Assembly (NCBI GenBank): GCA_002395225.1
Contig: DGWH01000169.1
Span: 1 to 23,909, forward strand
Origin: Christensenella sp. UBA4263
GTDB taxonomy: Bacteria > Bacillota > Clostridia > Christensenellales > Aristaeellaceae
Reading direction: 5' to 3'
Length of the DNA stretch: 23,909 bases
Shown here one piece after another: positions 14,386 through 23,240 of this stretch (positions are counted from its first letter, which is position 1; every line of letters starts with the position of its first letter). A program made the position numbers and the translations under genes. Below the pieces are notes generated by a model. The model did no database searches and was not told where the DNA came from. It worked only from the letters and a program-made list of their open reading frames with translations.

Positions 14386-14414
14386 TTGCGTCTAAAGGGG
14401 TGTTATGGTATCAT
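14386..14414 (+). promoter_or_regulatory. Promoter of the ABC transporter operon
   Basis: TTGCGT (14386-14391) and TATCAT (14409-14414) are 17 bases apart. Transcription would begin near 14421, about 50 bases before the start codon at 14470. A short repeat ATGTAC (14318-14323) / GTACAT (14352-14357) lies upstream and might be an operator, but its wide spacing makes this weak. No recognisable iron-regulator box was seen. Confidence 0.55.
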
Positions 14415-14469
14415 TCAGTCAGTTTCAGGTGAGATTCTTTTTTGACAGAAAGAAATGGAGGAGACGTTC

Positions 14470-15549
14470 ATGAAAAAGATTCTGGCCCTTGTGCTTGCTC
14501 TCACGTTGTCCCTTTCTCTTTCCGGCTTGGCAATGGCGGTCAATGAGGATGTGGAAGGTGAACTGGTCATCTATTCATCCATGTATCAGTTTGTTATTGA
14601 TATGATGGATGAGGCACTCAAGAAGGAATTCCCGAACCTGGTTCCGGGAAATGACGGAAGCTTCTTCTTCTATGGCGGAACCAGCTCCCTGATCACCAAG
14701 ATCTACGGTGAGATGGAAACCGGCACACTGGGATGTGACATGATGCTGGTTGCCGAACCGGCGCTGAGCCTTGAACTGAAGGAAGCAGGATATCTGGAGC
14801 CGATCGCGGTGGAGAATGCCGGCGACCTGCTTCGTTTCCCGTATGATGAGGAAGGATACTGGTATCCGGTACGCGTGTGCAACATGGTGCTGGCGTACAA
14901 TCCGGAAAAAGAAGCAGAGTGGGCGGCCAAGGGCGTCAAGATCCCGAAGACCTTCAAGGACTTTGCCAATGATCCGTCTCTGAAGGGATATATTTCCATG
15001 GGCAATCCCATGAGCTCCGGCACGACCTTCGCGGCCGTGGCTTCCCTGACCCAGGACAACCATTACGGCAAGGACTTCCTGAAAGGACTTGCGGCGAATG
15101 AGGTCATGATCGAGTCCGGTTCAACGGCCATCACGAAGCTGCAGACCGGCGAGTGCGCGGCCATCATGATTCTTGAGGAGTCCATCCTGAAGGTCCTCAA
15201 GGAAGCGGCAGATGCCGGCACGCCCATCACCAATCTCAAGTGCATCTATCCGGAAGACGGCGTCATCCTGATCCCCTCCACGGTCATGACCGTGGCGGAG
15301 GACCACAGCAAGAATGTCAATGTGGAAGCCTGCGAGGCGGTTGAGAAGTGGCTGCTGAGCGAGGAAGCACAGAAGCTGATCCTGCAGGGATACATGCATT
15401 CCGTTTTCAAGGATATGAAAGAGATTCCGTATGAATCAATCGACACGAATGAGCTGATCGCAAAAGATCTGGGTGTTGACTGGGAGAATGCGTATAAGAA
15501 CCGTGAGGCAATTAACACGGCCTGGACGGAGACGGTAACAACCAAATAA
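14470..15549 (+). CDS. ABC transporter extracellular solute-binding protein (Fe3+/AEP type)
   Basis: The 359-residue protein has a Sec signal (MKKILALVLALTLSLSLSGLAMA) and a mature part typical of the AfuA/FbpA/PhnS-like cluster. Recognisable segments are GELVIYSSMYQFVIDMMDEALKK, GGTSSLITKIYGEMETG, GCDMMLVAEPALSLELKEAGYLEP, YWYPVRVCNMVLAYNP, and the closing SGSTAITKLQTGECAAIMILEE. No lipobox cysteine is present, so cleavage by signal peptidase I after AMA is likely, which is unusual for a Gram-positive binding protein that normally needs a lipid anchor. GGAGG precedes the chosen ATG. The ligand could be ferric iron, a phosphonate or another small anion and cannot be decided here. It starts the operon with the permease, ATPase and HD protein. 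Confidence 0.88.
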   Translation: MKKILALVLALTLSLSLSGLAMAVNEDVEGELVIYSSMYQFVIDMMDEALKKEFPNLVPGNDGSFFFYGGTSSLITKIYGEMETGTLGCDMMLVAEPALSLELKEAGYLEPIAVENAGDLLRFPYDEEGYWYPVRVCNMVLAYNPEKEAEWAAKGVKIPKTFKDFANDPSLKGYISMGNPMSSGTTFAAVASLTQDNHYGKDFLKGLAANEVMIESGSTAITKLQTGECAAIMILEESILKVLKEAADAGTPITNLKCIYPEDGVILIPSTVMTVAEDHSKNVNVEACEAVEKWLLSEEAQKLILQGYMHSVFKDMKEIPYESIDTNELIAKDLGVDWENAYKNREAINTAWTETVTTK

Positions 15550-15563
15550 CAGATGTCTTCCAC

Positions 15564-15592
15564 GGAGGGAAGCCGTGAACCGGCTTCCCTCC
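15564..15592 (+). promoter_or_regulatory. Intercistronic hairpin between binding protein and permease genes
   Basis: A perfect 12-bp GC-rich stem (15564-15575 with 15581-15592) with a five-base loop lies between the two genes and is followed by only two T residues. Such hairpins after binding-protein genes often leave the upstream message more stable or abundant than the permease message, by partial termination or by blocking 3' exonucleases. It is not a strong full terminator. Confidence 0.75.
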
Positions 15593-15653
15593 TTCAGTAT
15601 AATGCTGTTGTCTCCGGATTTCAGGGAATGACGAAGAGTTGAGGTGGATACGA

Positions 15654-18146
15654 ATGACTGCGGCTGTGAAACGAATTGCAGAGAAACCGGACCGAAGGAG
15701 TATCATTACCAAACTGGTTCTTGTGCTGTTTTTCGCATTGGGCCTGGTGGTTGCGGGAATGGGCATAAGCGGTCTTAAGAAGAATGATGCGACCGGATTC
15801 AGTTCGGAGGCTGGTTATGCAGCCATTCATGATCTTTCCGTTCATATGGACCGGGTATGGAAGGAATTGCTGAACCCGCTGCTGGCAGGACTCCCGGAGG
15901 AGGAACGTGCGCGGCTCAATGACTGTGCGCACACGTTGCTGGCGAAGGTCTGGGAAGAGCAGAAAAGCGGCAGCACGGCCGAGGCGGATGCGCTGCTGAA
16001 TTCTGCCGGTCAGGAACGGGAAAAGCTGATGTTTCGTCTCCTGTATGCCACCTACCTGATTGATGGCCCCAAGGTCAGCACGGCAAACCGGAAAGAGATT
16101 GCGGCGGTTCCGGAAAATCAGATGGCCGGCCTTCGGGAAAAGCTTGTCCGGGCGATATTGGATGAAAGTGCGGAGGTGCCGGCGGAGGTCAGCGCCATGG
16201 TGAAGGGCAGCGGCATTGACCGGCAGGCCGGCCTGATGCAGGCGCTCTTTGTGACGGGCGAGCAGGAGGCAAAGGCGCCGGAGGTTGTCAGCCATTTCAA
16301 GAAGTCCATCCGGGATAAGGGATCCCACCCGATGGCCTTCCGTATGGCGGCCACCAATGAGGTGAACTGGCTGTGGCAGCTGGTGATCAGCCGGAGCCGG
16401 ACCTTTATTCTCGTGGGCATCGTTCTGGCACTGGATGCACTGCTGCTGGCCATCCTGATGATGGGGGAGCGGGTCTGGGCCTTTGATATCAAGTGGTTTA
16501 TCATCCTCCTGATTGTCGATTTCCTGCTGCTGTTCCAGCTGATGCCGCTTGTTTACATGGTCATCAAGGCGTTTTTCCCGGAGAGCAGCTTCTCCCTTGA
16601 GACCATTCAGCGGCTGTATACCTATCCGCTGAACCTGAACGCCCTCAAGAATACCCTGATTGCCTCCTTTGCCACCATGATCCTGGGAACCATTCTGGCA
16701 TTCCCTCTGGCGTTCCTGGTGGGACGGACCAATCTCTATGGGAAAAAGTTCTTCCGTGCGCTGTTTGTTCTGACGTACATGGTCCCTCCGTACGTGGGCG
16801 CCATGGCCTGGCTGCGCCTCCTGAACCCGAATGTGGGAACGATTAACCTGTGGATGCGGAGCCTGTTCCATCTGAGCGATGCCCCCGGACCGCTGAATGT
16901 ATACAGCCTGCCCGGCATGATCTGGGTGCTGACCAGTTTTTACTATCCGTATGCGTTTATCACCATCAGCCGGGCCATGGAAAAGATGGATCCATCCCTG
17001 GAGGAGGCGAGCCGCATCAGCGGCGGAACACCGCTGACGACGCTGTTTACCATTACCCTGCCGATGATGATGCCCTCGCTGATTTCAGGCGCACTGCTGG
17101 TATTTGTCAGTGCCGCCAGCTGCTATGGCATTCCGTCGATTATCGGAAGCCCGGGACGCGTGCATACCGTTACGACACGAATCGTCGAGTATGTTTCACT
17201 GGGCCAGCAGGGACTCAATGATGCCACCGGGATGGCGGTGTTCCTGATGCTCCTGGCGGTGATCATCCTGTTTATTTCGGATGTCGTTCTGGCCAAACGG
17301 CAGTATATCACGGTTTCGGGCAAATCGGTCCGGCCGGCCATTGTCGATCTGCGTGGATGGCGGGTGCCGCTGTCCATCCTGGTTGCGCTTTTCGCTGTCA
17401 TTGTCGTCTTTATCCCGTTCATCACGATTTTTGCCACCTCGTTCAAAATTGACGTGGGCAAGAGCATGCTGAACCCGGAGAATTTCACTCTGACCAACTG
17501 GCAGACCGTTTTCGGACGCGTGGAGACGATGAACTGTCTCAAGAATTCGCTGATCTATGCGTCGGTGGCGGCAACCATTGGCATCGTGATTGCCTGTACC
17601 ATGAGCTATCTCCTTCAGCGTACGCGGATAAAGGGACGGAAGCTTCCGGATTTCCTGATTACCCTGGGTTCCGGAACGCCCTCAGTTGTTATCGCGCTTG
17701 GCCTGATTATGACCATGAAAGGCAATTTCGGCATTAACATCTACAATACGGCCTATATCATGATCATTGCATATATGATCAAGTACCTGATGATGGGAAT
17801 GCGTACTGTCGTTTCCGCCATGAGCCAGGTGCATGCCTCGCTTGAGGAATGCAGCCAGGTCTCCGGCGCCACGTGGCTTAGGACCATGCTCCGGATTACC
17901 GGTCCCCTGATCTTCCCGAGCATCGCGGCCGGATGGTTCCTGATCTTTATTCCCAGCTTCTATGAACTGTCCATGACCACGCTGCTGTATTCCAGCACGA
18001 CCAAAACGATTGGATTCCAGCTCTATGAATACTGGACCTTTACCAGTCAGCCCATGAGCTGTGCACTGGCGTTTGGCATTCTGCTGATTGTTGTTGTGCT
18101 GAATTTTGTGCTGAACCGCCTTACCAAGGGCGAATTCTCTATCTGA
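15654..18146 (+). CDS. Fused double ABC permease with N-terminal extracytoplasmic insert
   Basis: The 830-residue membrane protein contains two complete binding-protein-dependent permease domains, as in FbpB/AfuB or PhnU+PhnV fusions. Each has an EAA loop that docks on the ATPase: SLEEASRISGG...ITLP (about 449-470) and SLEECSQVSGA...ITGP (about 729-751). Ahead of the first domain are a membrane segment (about 18-40), a hydrophilic helical region of about 200 residues (about 41-245) that should face outside, and two more membrane segments (about 250-305). Standard fused permeases of this type are nearer 500-600 residues, so the insert is extra. The ATG at 15654 follows GAGGTGG at good spacing. 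The insert may hold or sense the non-lipidated binding protein, which is an inference. Confidence 0.88.
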   Translation: MTAAVKRIAEKPDRRSIITKLVLVLFFALGLVVAGMGISGLKKNDATGFSSEAGYAAIHDLSVHMDRVWKELLNPLLAGLPEEERARLNDCAHTLLAKVWEEQKSGSTAEADALLNSAGQEREKLMFRLLYATYLIDGPKVSTANRKEIAAVPENQMAGLREKLVRAILDESAEVPAEVSAMVKGSGIDRQAGLMQALFVTGEQEAKAPEVVSHFKKSIRDKGSHPMAFRMAATNEVNWLWQLVISRSRTFILVGIVLALDALLLAILMMGERVWAFDIKWFIILLIVDFLLLFQLMPLVYMVIKAFFPESSFSLETIQRLYTYPLNLNALKNTLIASFATMILGTILAFPLAFLVGRTNLYGKKFFRALFVLTYMVPPYVGAMAWLRLLNPNVGTINLWMRSLFHLSDAPGPLNVYSLPGMIWVLTSFYYPYAFITISRAMEKMDPSLEEASRISGGTPLTTLFTITLPMMMPSLISGALLVFVSAASCYGIPSIIGSPGRVHTVTTRIVEYVSLGQQGLNDATGMAVFLMLLAVIILFISDVVLAKRQYITVSGKSVRPAIVDLRGWRVPLSILVALFAVIVVFIPFITIFATSFKIDVGKSMLNPENFTLTNWQTVFGRVETMNCLKNSLIYASVAATIGIVIACTMSYLLQRTRIKGRKLPDFLITLGSGTPSVVIALGLIMTMKGNFGINIYNTAYIMIIAYMIKYLMMGMRTVVSAMSQVHASLEECSQVSGATWLRTMLRITGPLIFPSIAAGWFLIFIPSFYELSMTTLLYSSTTKTIGFQLYEYWTFTSQPMSCALAFGILLIVVVLNFVLNRLTKGEFSI

Positions 18147-18162
18147 GAAAGGACTGAACCGG

Positions 18163-19236
18163 ATGGGAACTGTTAAAATTGATCATATCTCCAAGGCATT
18201 TGGAAACAATGTGGTGCTCAAGGAGTTTAATGAAGTCTTTGAAGACGGAGAATTTGTCACCCTGCTTGGGCCTTCCGGCTGTGGAAAGACCACGATGCTT
18301 CGCCTTATTGCCGGATTTGAAAAGCCTACCAGCGGGGAACTCTACATTGATGACAAGCTGGTTTCCGGCGGGAATACCTTTTTGCCGCCGGAAAGACGGA
18401 ACATCGGCATGGTCTTCCAGAGCTATGCGGTCTGGCCGCACATGAATGTATTTGACAATGTGGCCTATCCGCTGACCATTAAGAAGAGGGCTCGCAATGA
18501 CATCCGCACAAGTGTGGAACGGGTGCTGGAAATTGTGCACCTCAGTCAGTACGCGGGACGTTTCCCCAATCAGCTCTCGGGCGGCCAGCAGCAGCGCATT
18601 GCCCTAGCACGCGCGCTGGTGGCGGAGCCGAAGCTGCTCCTGCTGGATGAACCGCTGTCGAACCTGGATGCGAAGCTGCGGGAATCCATGCGCTTTGAGA
18701 TCAAGGAAATCCAGCGGAAACTGGGAATCACCGTTATCTACGTCACGCATGATCAGACAGAGGCAATGGCCATGAGCGACCGCATCTTCCTGATCAACCG
18801 CGGCGTCGTGCAGCAGAGCGGCAGCCCGGAGGAAATCTACAACCAGCCGGCGAACCAGTTCGTGGCGGATTTCCTCGGAAAAGTGGATTTCTTCAAGGGC
18901 GTTGCCGAGAACGGAAAAATCACGTTCCCGTCCATGAACGACCAGACCCTTTCCTACGACGGACCGCACAGCGGCAAAGTCGAGGTGGCGATCCGGCCGG
19001 AGAATCTGTACTTTGATGACACCGGCATTCTGAGAGGAACGCTGGAGGCACAGTACTATCTGGGGGATGTGGATGACTGCCGTGTTCGCATCGGCAACGA
19101 GCTGGTCCGGGTGATTGCCAACGGATTTGAATACCGGAAGAGAAAAAACGGTGATCAGGTGCGCCTCAGCGTACGTGATTTCATGGTATTCAAGGATGAT
19201 GGCACACTGCAGAAAATGCTGGAAATTCAGACTTAA
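18163..19236 (+). CDS. ABC transporter ATP-binding protein (FbpC/PotA type)
   Basis: The 357-residue ATPase has all catalytic motifs: Walker A GPSGCGKTT (36-44), Q-loop FQSYAV (Gln86), signature LSGGQQQR (138-145), Walker B LLLLDEP (158-164), D-loop SNLDAK, and the switch histidine in VTHDQTE (His196). The C-terminal part, about 240-357, is a TOBE-type regulatory domain containing VEVAIRPENLYF, typical of the Fe3+, phosphonate, polyamine and sugar importers. It powers the fused permease encoded 16 bases upstream. GAAAGGA lies upstream of the start. The family is certain; the transported compound is not. Confidence 0.95.
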   Translation: MGTVKIDHISKAFGNNVVLKEFNEVFEDGEFVTLLGPSGCGKTTMLRLIAGFEKPTSGELYIDDKLVSGGNTFLPPERRNIGMVFQSYAVWPHMNVFDNVAYPLTIKKRARNDIRTSVERVLEIVHLSQYAGRFPNQLSGGQQQRIALARALVAEPKLLLLDEPLSNLDAKLRESMRFEIKEIQRKLGITVIYVTHDQTEAMAMSDRIFLINRGVVQQSGSPEEIYNQPANQFVADFLGKVDFFKGVAENGKITFPSMNDQTLSYDGPHSGKVEVAIRPENLYFDDTGILRGTLEAQYYLGDVDDCRVRIGNELVRVIANGFEYRKRKNGDQVRLSVRDFMVFKDDGTLQKMLEIQT

Positions 19237-19248
19237 AGGAAGACGAAG

Positions 19249-19764
19249 ATGACGGAACGAATTCGAAGCCTGTTTCACCAGATGATTGAGTTTGACCGCG
19301 GAGACCCGGACCTGATTCAGCACTTTACCAAGGTGTACAGCTATGCCAGCCTGATCGCGCAGAGCGAACAGCTGGAGGCACACCTGACAGAGGTGCTGGA
19401 GGCAGCGGCACTGGTCCACGATATCGCGATTCCGCTGTGCAACCGGAAATACGGAAGCCATCCGGGGAACCTTCAGGAACTGGAAGGGCCGCCGCTGGTC
19501 CGGGAGCTGCTGCGGGATCTGCCTTTTGATGAGGCAGAAACCGGGCGGATCTGTCAGCTGGTGGGGGAACACCATACCACTGTGCCGGTGGATGGCATTG
19601 ACCATCAGATCCTCCTTGAGGCGGATTTTATCGTGAACAGTTTTGAAAACAGTTATACGGCTGAGAAAATTGCCTCCGTTTATGACCGGGTTTTCAAAAC
19701 GGCGGCCGGCCGTTCGATTTACGCGACTATGTTTAACCTGCCCCGGGGGCACGCAACAGAATGA
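19249..19764 (+). CDS. HD-domain phosphohydrolase
   Basis: The 171-residue cytoplasmic protein carries a complete HD metal-site set: His25 in LIQHFTKVYSYA, His57-Asp58 in ALVHDIAIP, His71 in GSHPGN, the LEGPPLVRELL helix, His108-His109 in VGEHHTT, and Asp126 in LLEADFIVN. HD proteins of this size usually hydrolyse nucleotides or small phosphate esters, and one distant branch (PhnZ) oxygenates phosphonates. The Tyr/Glu residues special to PhnZ were not recognised, so phosphohydrolase is the safer call. It begins 12 bases after the ATPase stop, with AAAGGAAG as ribosome site, and should be co-transcribed. It may process the imported substrate or a related signal. No strong terminator follows, only a GGGG-T5 stretch at 19777-19785 and further T-runs. 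Confidence 0.85.
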   Translation: MTERIRSLFHQMIEFDRGDPDLIQHFTKVYSYASLIAQSEQLEAHLTEVLEAAALVHDIAIPLCNRKYGSHPGNLQELEGPPLVRELLRDLPFDEAETGRICQLVGEHHTTVPVDGIDHQILLEADFIVNSFENSYTAEKIASVYDRVFKTAAGRSIYATMFNLPRGHATE

Positions 19765-19811
19765 AACGTACGCGAAGGGGTTTTTCTCTTTTTTAAAGGG
19801 ACATGAATCTC

Positions 19812-19893
19812 TATAATGAAAAGGGGAACGGGACCTCAGGCACACAGCCTCAAAGAGTTCCGGCGCCTTAGACAGGTTTGTTGTCCAAGACCA
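19812..19893 (+). promoter_or_regulatory. Promoter -10 box and structured leader of the S41-like gene
   Basis: A perfect TATAAT lies at 19812-19817; the -35 region is only a T-rich tract (near 19786-19794), so an activator or alternative contact may be needed. The leader can fold GGAAC...GTTCC around an inner AGGC/GCCT hairpin (19827-19862). It then forms a small hairpin GACA (19871-19874) with TGTC (19882-19885) followed by CAAGACCA (19886-19893). This last part resembles the elements at 324-350 and 13194-13225. GGAAAGGAG follows just before the start codon. Confidence 0.5.
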
Positions 19894-19914
19894 GATGTTC
19901 GGAAAGGAGACAAA

Positions 19915-21633
19915 ATGAAAAGAAATCTGATGTGCCTCTTAATGGTGGTTCTTTGCCTGGCCTGCGCCTGCGGACTGGCGGCAGATAAAGACCATACCTT
20001 TAAGAAAGCAGAGTACAGAGTCAATTTCGGGTCAGTAGAGGATTACTTCACCATGTCGTGCTATCTCATGGATGGGGTGGATGACATGCTCTGGATGGAG
20101 ATGCATGACTGGTGCGATGTCATGAACTTCCTGTATGGTGAGCAGAATAATGATCCGAAGTACAGTCTGACCCTGGTGACTGAGGGGAATAAGGTCACCC
20201 TTGAACGCGAAAACGGGTATCTGATGGAAATGGATTTTGATGCGGACACCATCACGTTCAATGATTACAATGGCTTCATGCATGATTCCACTGACTCTTC
20301 TTTGCTGGACATGCTCTCGACCAGCGGCTATTCCTCTACCGGCGAGGCTGAAATGTTTGAGCGCGTGGCCGTTTCCTCCTTTGACCGGTACGGTGATGTA
20401 AAGGTACTGGAACTCGAGCCGTATGGAATTGAGATGGTTGCCAAGGACGGTTTTTATGTCCCGCTCCAGACGCTGAATGATTTTCTCATCGCGCCTCACC
20501 TGCTGATGAACTTCCTGTTCAACGGGGAGGAACTTTTCCTGGTGACCTCCAATATGATGGGCAGTGAATACAGCGGCTATACAGAACTCGGTGAGCGTTA
20601 TTACAGCGTAAAGCCGCGTGAGAGAAGCCAGGAACTGGCAGACTATGGCTATAGTGAACTCTGCCTGATGCTGGATAATATGTACGGCCTCAAAGAGGTT
20701 CATGATATTTTCAACTTTGATCAGCTGTTCTGGCAGATTGGCTATGATGAGCCGCTCAGAGCACTGGATGCACAGGACGCTGACACGGCCCTCAGCACGT
20801 TTATCGAGTACTATCTGGATGATGTGCATTCTACATTCATTAATAAGTCCTGGATGACCGGACCGGAGTTCAAGGATACGGCTTATGGTCCTTCCAGAGA
20901 GAAATCCGACAACAGCGATAAACGCCTGAAGGAAATGAGAGAGGCTGTCTGGGAAGATGACTTCCATTATTACCAGGAAGTCGGAAATACGGCCTATATT
21001 ACCTTTGATGAGTTTGACTACGAGGGGCCTTCCACTTATTACGCCATCAAGAACATGGATGACATGCCCAATGACACGGTTGGCCTGATTATCTATGCGC
21101 ATGATGCCATTTACCGCAAGGACAGCCCGATTGAGAATGTCGTCATGGACCTGAGCATCAACGGCGGCGGCGCGGTGGATGCGGCGATTTTCGCCATGGC
21201 CTGGTACCTCGGCGAGGCACCGCTCAGTATGAAGGACATTTCCACCGGTGCTCTTTCCAACCTGCTCTATCATGCGGATACCAATCTGGACCGGAAATTC
21301 GATATCTCGGATACGGTCAAGGACAAGAAACTGTACTGCATTATTTCCCCGTCCAGTTTCTCCTGCGGCAACCTGGTGCCGGCCGCCTTCAAGTCCTCCG
21401 GCGTCGTGACGCTGCTGGGCCGCACCTCCGGCGGCGGAAGCTGCTCGGTGCAGCCGGCATCAACGGCATGGGGAACCATGTTTAACTATTCAAGCCCCAG
21501 GCGCCTGTCCTTCCTCAAGAACGGCTCCTTCTACGACATTGACCAGGGCGTCGAACCGGATTTTGTGATCAATGACATGTCCAAGATCTATGACCGCCAG
21601 GCGCTGACGGATTACATCAACCACCTCTTCTGA
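19915..21633 (+). CDS. Secreted S41-family peptidase-like protein
   Basis: The 572-residue product has a Sec signal (MKRNLMCLLMVVLCLACACGLAA); its cysteines do not form a clean lipobox. Residues 25-260 have no recognised domain. From about 270 on the sequence resembles tail-specific (S41) proteases, with HSTFI near 305, a strand NVVMDLSINGGGAVDAAI (408-425), and the nucleophile region ISPSSFSCGNLVPAAF, in which Ser483 is the expected catalytic serine. GRTSGGGSC follows, then GVEPDFV near the end. No PDZ domain is visible, in contrast to CtpA/Prc. The start at 19915 has AAAGGAG at good spacing; an earlier in-frame ATG at 19816 lies inside the -10 box and leader. It is probably an extracellular peptide or wall-protein hydrolase. 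It is transcribed alone. Confidence 0.82.
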   Translation: MKRNLMCLLMVVLCLACACGLAADKDHTFKKAEYRVNFGSVEDYFTMSCYLMDGVDDMLWMEMHDWCDVMNFLYGEQNNDPKYSLTLVTEGNKVTLERENGYLMEMDFDADTITFNDYNGFMHDSTDSSLLDMLSTSGYSSTGEAEMFERVAVSSFDRYGDVKVLELEPYGIEMVAKDGFYVPLQTLNDFLIAPHLLMNFLFNGEELFLVTSNMMGSEYSGYTELGERYYSVKPRERSQELADYGYSELCLMLDNMYGLKEVHDIFNFDQLFWQIGYDEPLRALDAQDADTALSTFIEYYLDDVHSTFINKSWMTGPEFKDTAYGPSREKSDNSDKRLKEMREAVWEDDFHYYQEVGNTAYITFDEFDYEGPSTYYAIKNMDDMPNDTVGLIIYAHDAIYRKDSPIENVVMDLSINGGGAVDAAIFAMAWYLGEAPLSMKDISTGALSNLLYHADTNLDRKFDISDTVKDKKLYCIISPSSFSCGNLVPAAFKSSGVVTLLGRTSGGGSCSVQPASTAWGTMFNYSSPRRLSFLKNGSFYDIDQGVEPDFVINDMSKIYDRQALTDYINHLF

Positions 21634-21673
21634 TACTGAGCCCGACATCCTGTGTCAGCGCTTCAAAAATGAC

Positions 21674-21703
21674 AAAAACGACCGCCAAGTGCGGTCGTTT
21701 TTT
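21674..21703. terminator. Bidirectional intrinsic terminator
   Basis: A 12-bp stem, with core AACGACCGC (21677-21685) and GCGGTCGTT (21691-21699), has a five-base loop. It is flanked by A-run and T-run so that both strands read as terminators. It lies between the S41 stop and the stop of the minus-strand ATPase-like gene and can serve both convergent genes. Confidence 0.9.
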
Positions 21704-21751
21704 CGTTCTGAGCCGGGGTCGGAAAGGTCATCCGGCCCGGGCCAGACCCGT

Positions 21752-23240
21752 TTATCCTTTTCGGATCAGGCATTTCTTTCCGTGAAAGGCGAAGCCGTAT
21801 TTCAGGATGTTTTCTGCCGGGATCCCCCGGGCAAGAAGGCCTGCATCATATCGCTTTTCCTCAATCTGGCGAAGGGCGTTCAGGGCGGTATCCGCGAGGC
21901 TTTTTTCACCCTGGCGTCTGCTCAGTACTTTAAATTCCATGATGACCGCTGTTCCCTGCCCGTTTTTGGGCTCCATCATGACATCATAGCGGCCATATCC
22001 GCTTTCCTGGTTGGAGGTAAGCAGATAGTCCGGATAATTCTCTGCAAGCAGGCCCAGTACCAGACCATGATAGAACTTTTCCGGGTTTTTTACCGACGGA
22101 TTGTTTCCGCCATCGAACGAACTCATGGAAGTCAGCATGAGATCATTCAGGCGTTCCTCCAGGCTTTCTGCATCTCCCCGCAGCATGTCCTTTGTAAACC
22201 TGGAAAGTCCGCCTCCCTTTTTGAACCAGTTTTGGATCAAATCCTCAAACGTCAGCCGAACTTCCAGATTGGTCAGTGTCAGGGTATAAAGGGGTTTAGT
22301 GTTCGTACGAACTGCTTCTATTTTTGATACGACATGAACCACTTTCAGATAACCCGATGCCAGCAGGAAACTCCAGACTGCCTCCGGGTTTGTATCCAGC
22401 GGATTATAGAACATCTGTTCATCCACAGGGACGGTCACGTTTCCACCTTCCAGCAGATTTTCGAATTTGCGCTTGATATCAGGACCGCCTTTTCGCAGCA
22501 ATGTTCCCACCAGCCCGTTTTCACTGGTGTTCGCCCAATAAGTGTCAAACTTCCCTGTAGAGAGGAAGCAGGTCACAGCCCATGGATTATAGATATCCGT
22601 TATGCTACCAAAGGTAAATCCACCGTACCAGCTTTTGACGTCTTTTTTGTCGTTTTCCGTGAATCCCTGTCTTTCGAGAGCGGCAAATACTTCCTGCTCC
22701 GTGAAGCCAAAGGCGGCTGCATACTGTTCGGATGTGGTTGTTATCGTCACCAGATGATTCAGGTCTGGAAGGATGGATTCTTTACTCACACGGGTAATTC
22801 CTGTCATAACACCTCGTTCCAAAGAAGGATTTGTTTTAAAGGTGTTGTTGAACAGTGATCGGATAAACGCGGTCAGTTCATCCCAGTAGCCATTCACATA
22901 GGCTTCCTGTAAGGGAGTATCGTATTCATCCAGAAAAATCAGAACCTTTTTTCCCCAGATTTTTTGGAGCAGTGCTGAAAGCAGATTCAGAGACGTGGAT
23001 GCATCCGCATCGCTCATTTTTACCGTAATTTCATCTAGCGCCAGTTGCTCGTTTCGGTCCAACTGTTCTGTCTGATACAATTCAGGATGCTCTGAAAACT
23101 GTTTTACCAGCAGCTTTTTCATTTGAATCATTGCGTTGACACAGGAGGTTTCCTTGATGCCCGCAAAACTCAGAAAAATGACCGGCCACTGTCCCTGCTG
23201 CTCCCGCATAGCGGGGTCTTTCCAAACGTTAAGACCTTCA
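21752..23240 (-). pseudogene. AAA-ATPase-like/PD-(D/E)XK nuclease gene, 5' end separated by intron insertion
   Basis: About 496 residues remain in frame. The first readable gene-derived residues are EGLNVWKDP, followed by GQWPVIFLSFAGIKE, a Walker B-like KVLIFLDEYDTPLQEAY, ITRVSKESI, and a C-terminal nuclease-type core GYGRYDV...VIMEFKV (Asp, then Glu-x-Lys). These are landmarks of the widespread AAA-ATPase-like plus DUF1703-type nuclease family in Firmicutes and Bacteroidetes. Family members begin with about 60 residues that include the P-loop (a GRPRRFGKS-like motif). That part is absent here because the reading frame meets a group II intron at 23241. The few upstream codons, to a TTG at 23248, come from intron sequence. 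The missing piece should lie beyond the window on the far side of the intron. A truncated product would lack ATP binding. Confidence 0.82.

Noticed and set aside
15621..16871. Minus-strand open frame of 416 codons opposite the permease N-terminal region
   Set aside because: Low-complexity Gln/His/Arg composition, with no recognisable domain; the plus strand has a clear permease with a ribosome site.
19741..19795. Terminator after the HD gene
   Set aside because: CCCC...GGGG followed by T-runs is present, but no convincing stem forms between them; left as a note only.
18604..19845. Minus-strand open frame of 413 codons opposite the ATPase and HD genes
   Set aside because: It lies across two certain plus-strand genes and has no family signature.
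20032..21273. Minus-strand open frame of 413 codons opposite the S41-like gene
   Set aside because: Antisense shadow with no start signal or domain; the plus-strand gene has signal peptide, ribosome site and motifs.
21689..22858. Two plus-strand open frames (212 and 174 codons) opposite the ATPase/nuclease gene
   Set aside because: They are the complement of a recognised family on the minus strand and carry no domain or ribosome site.
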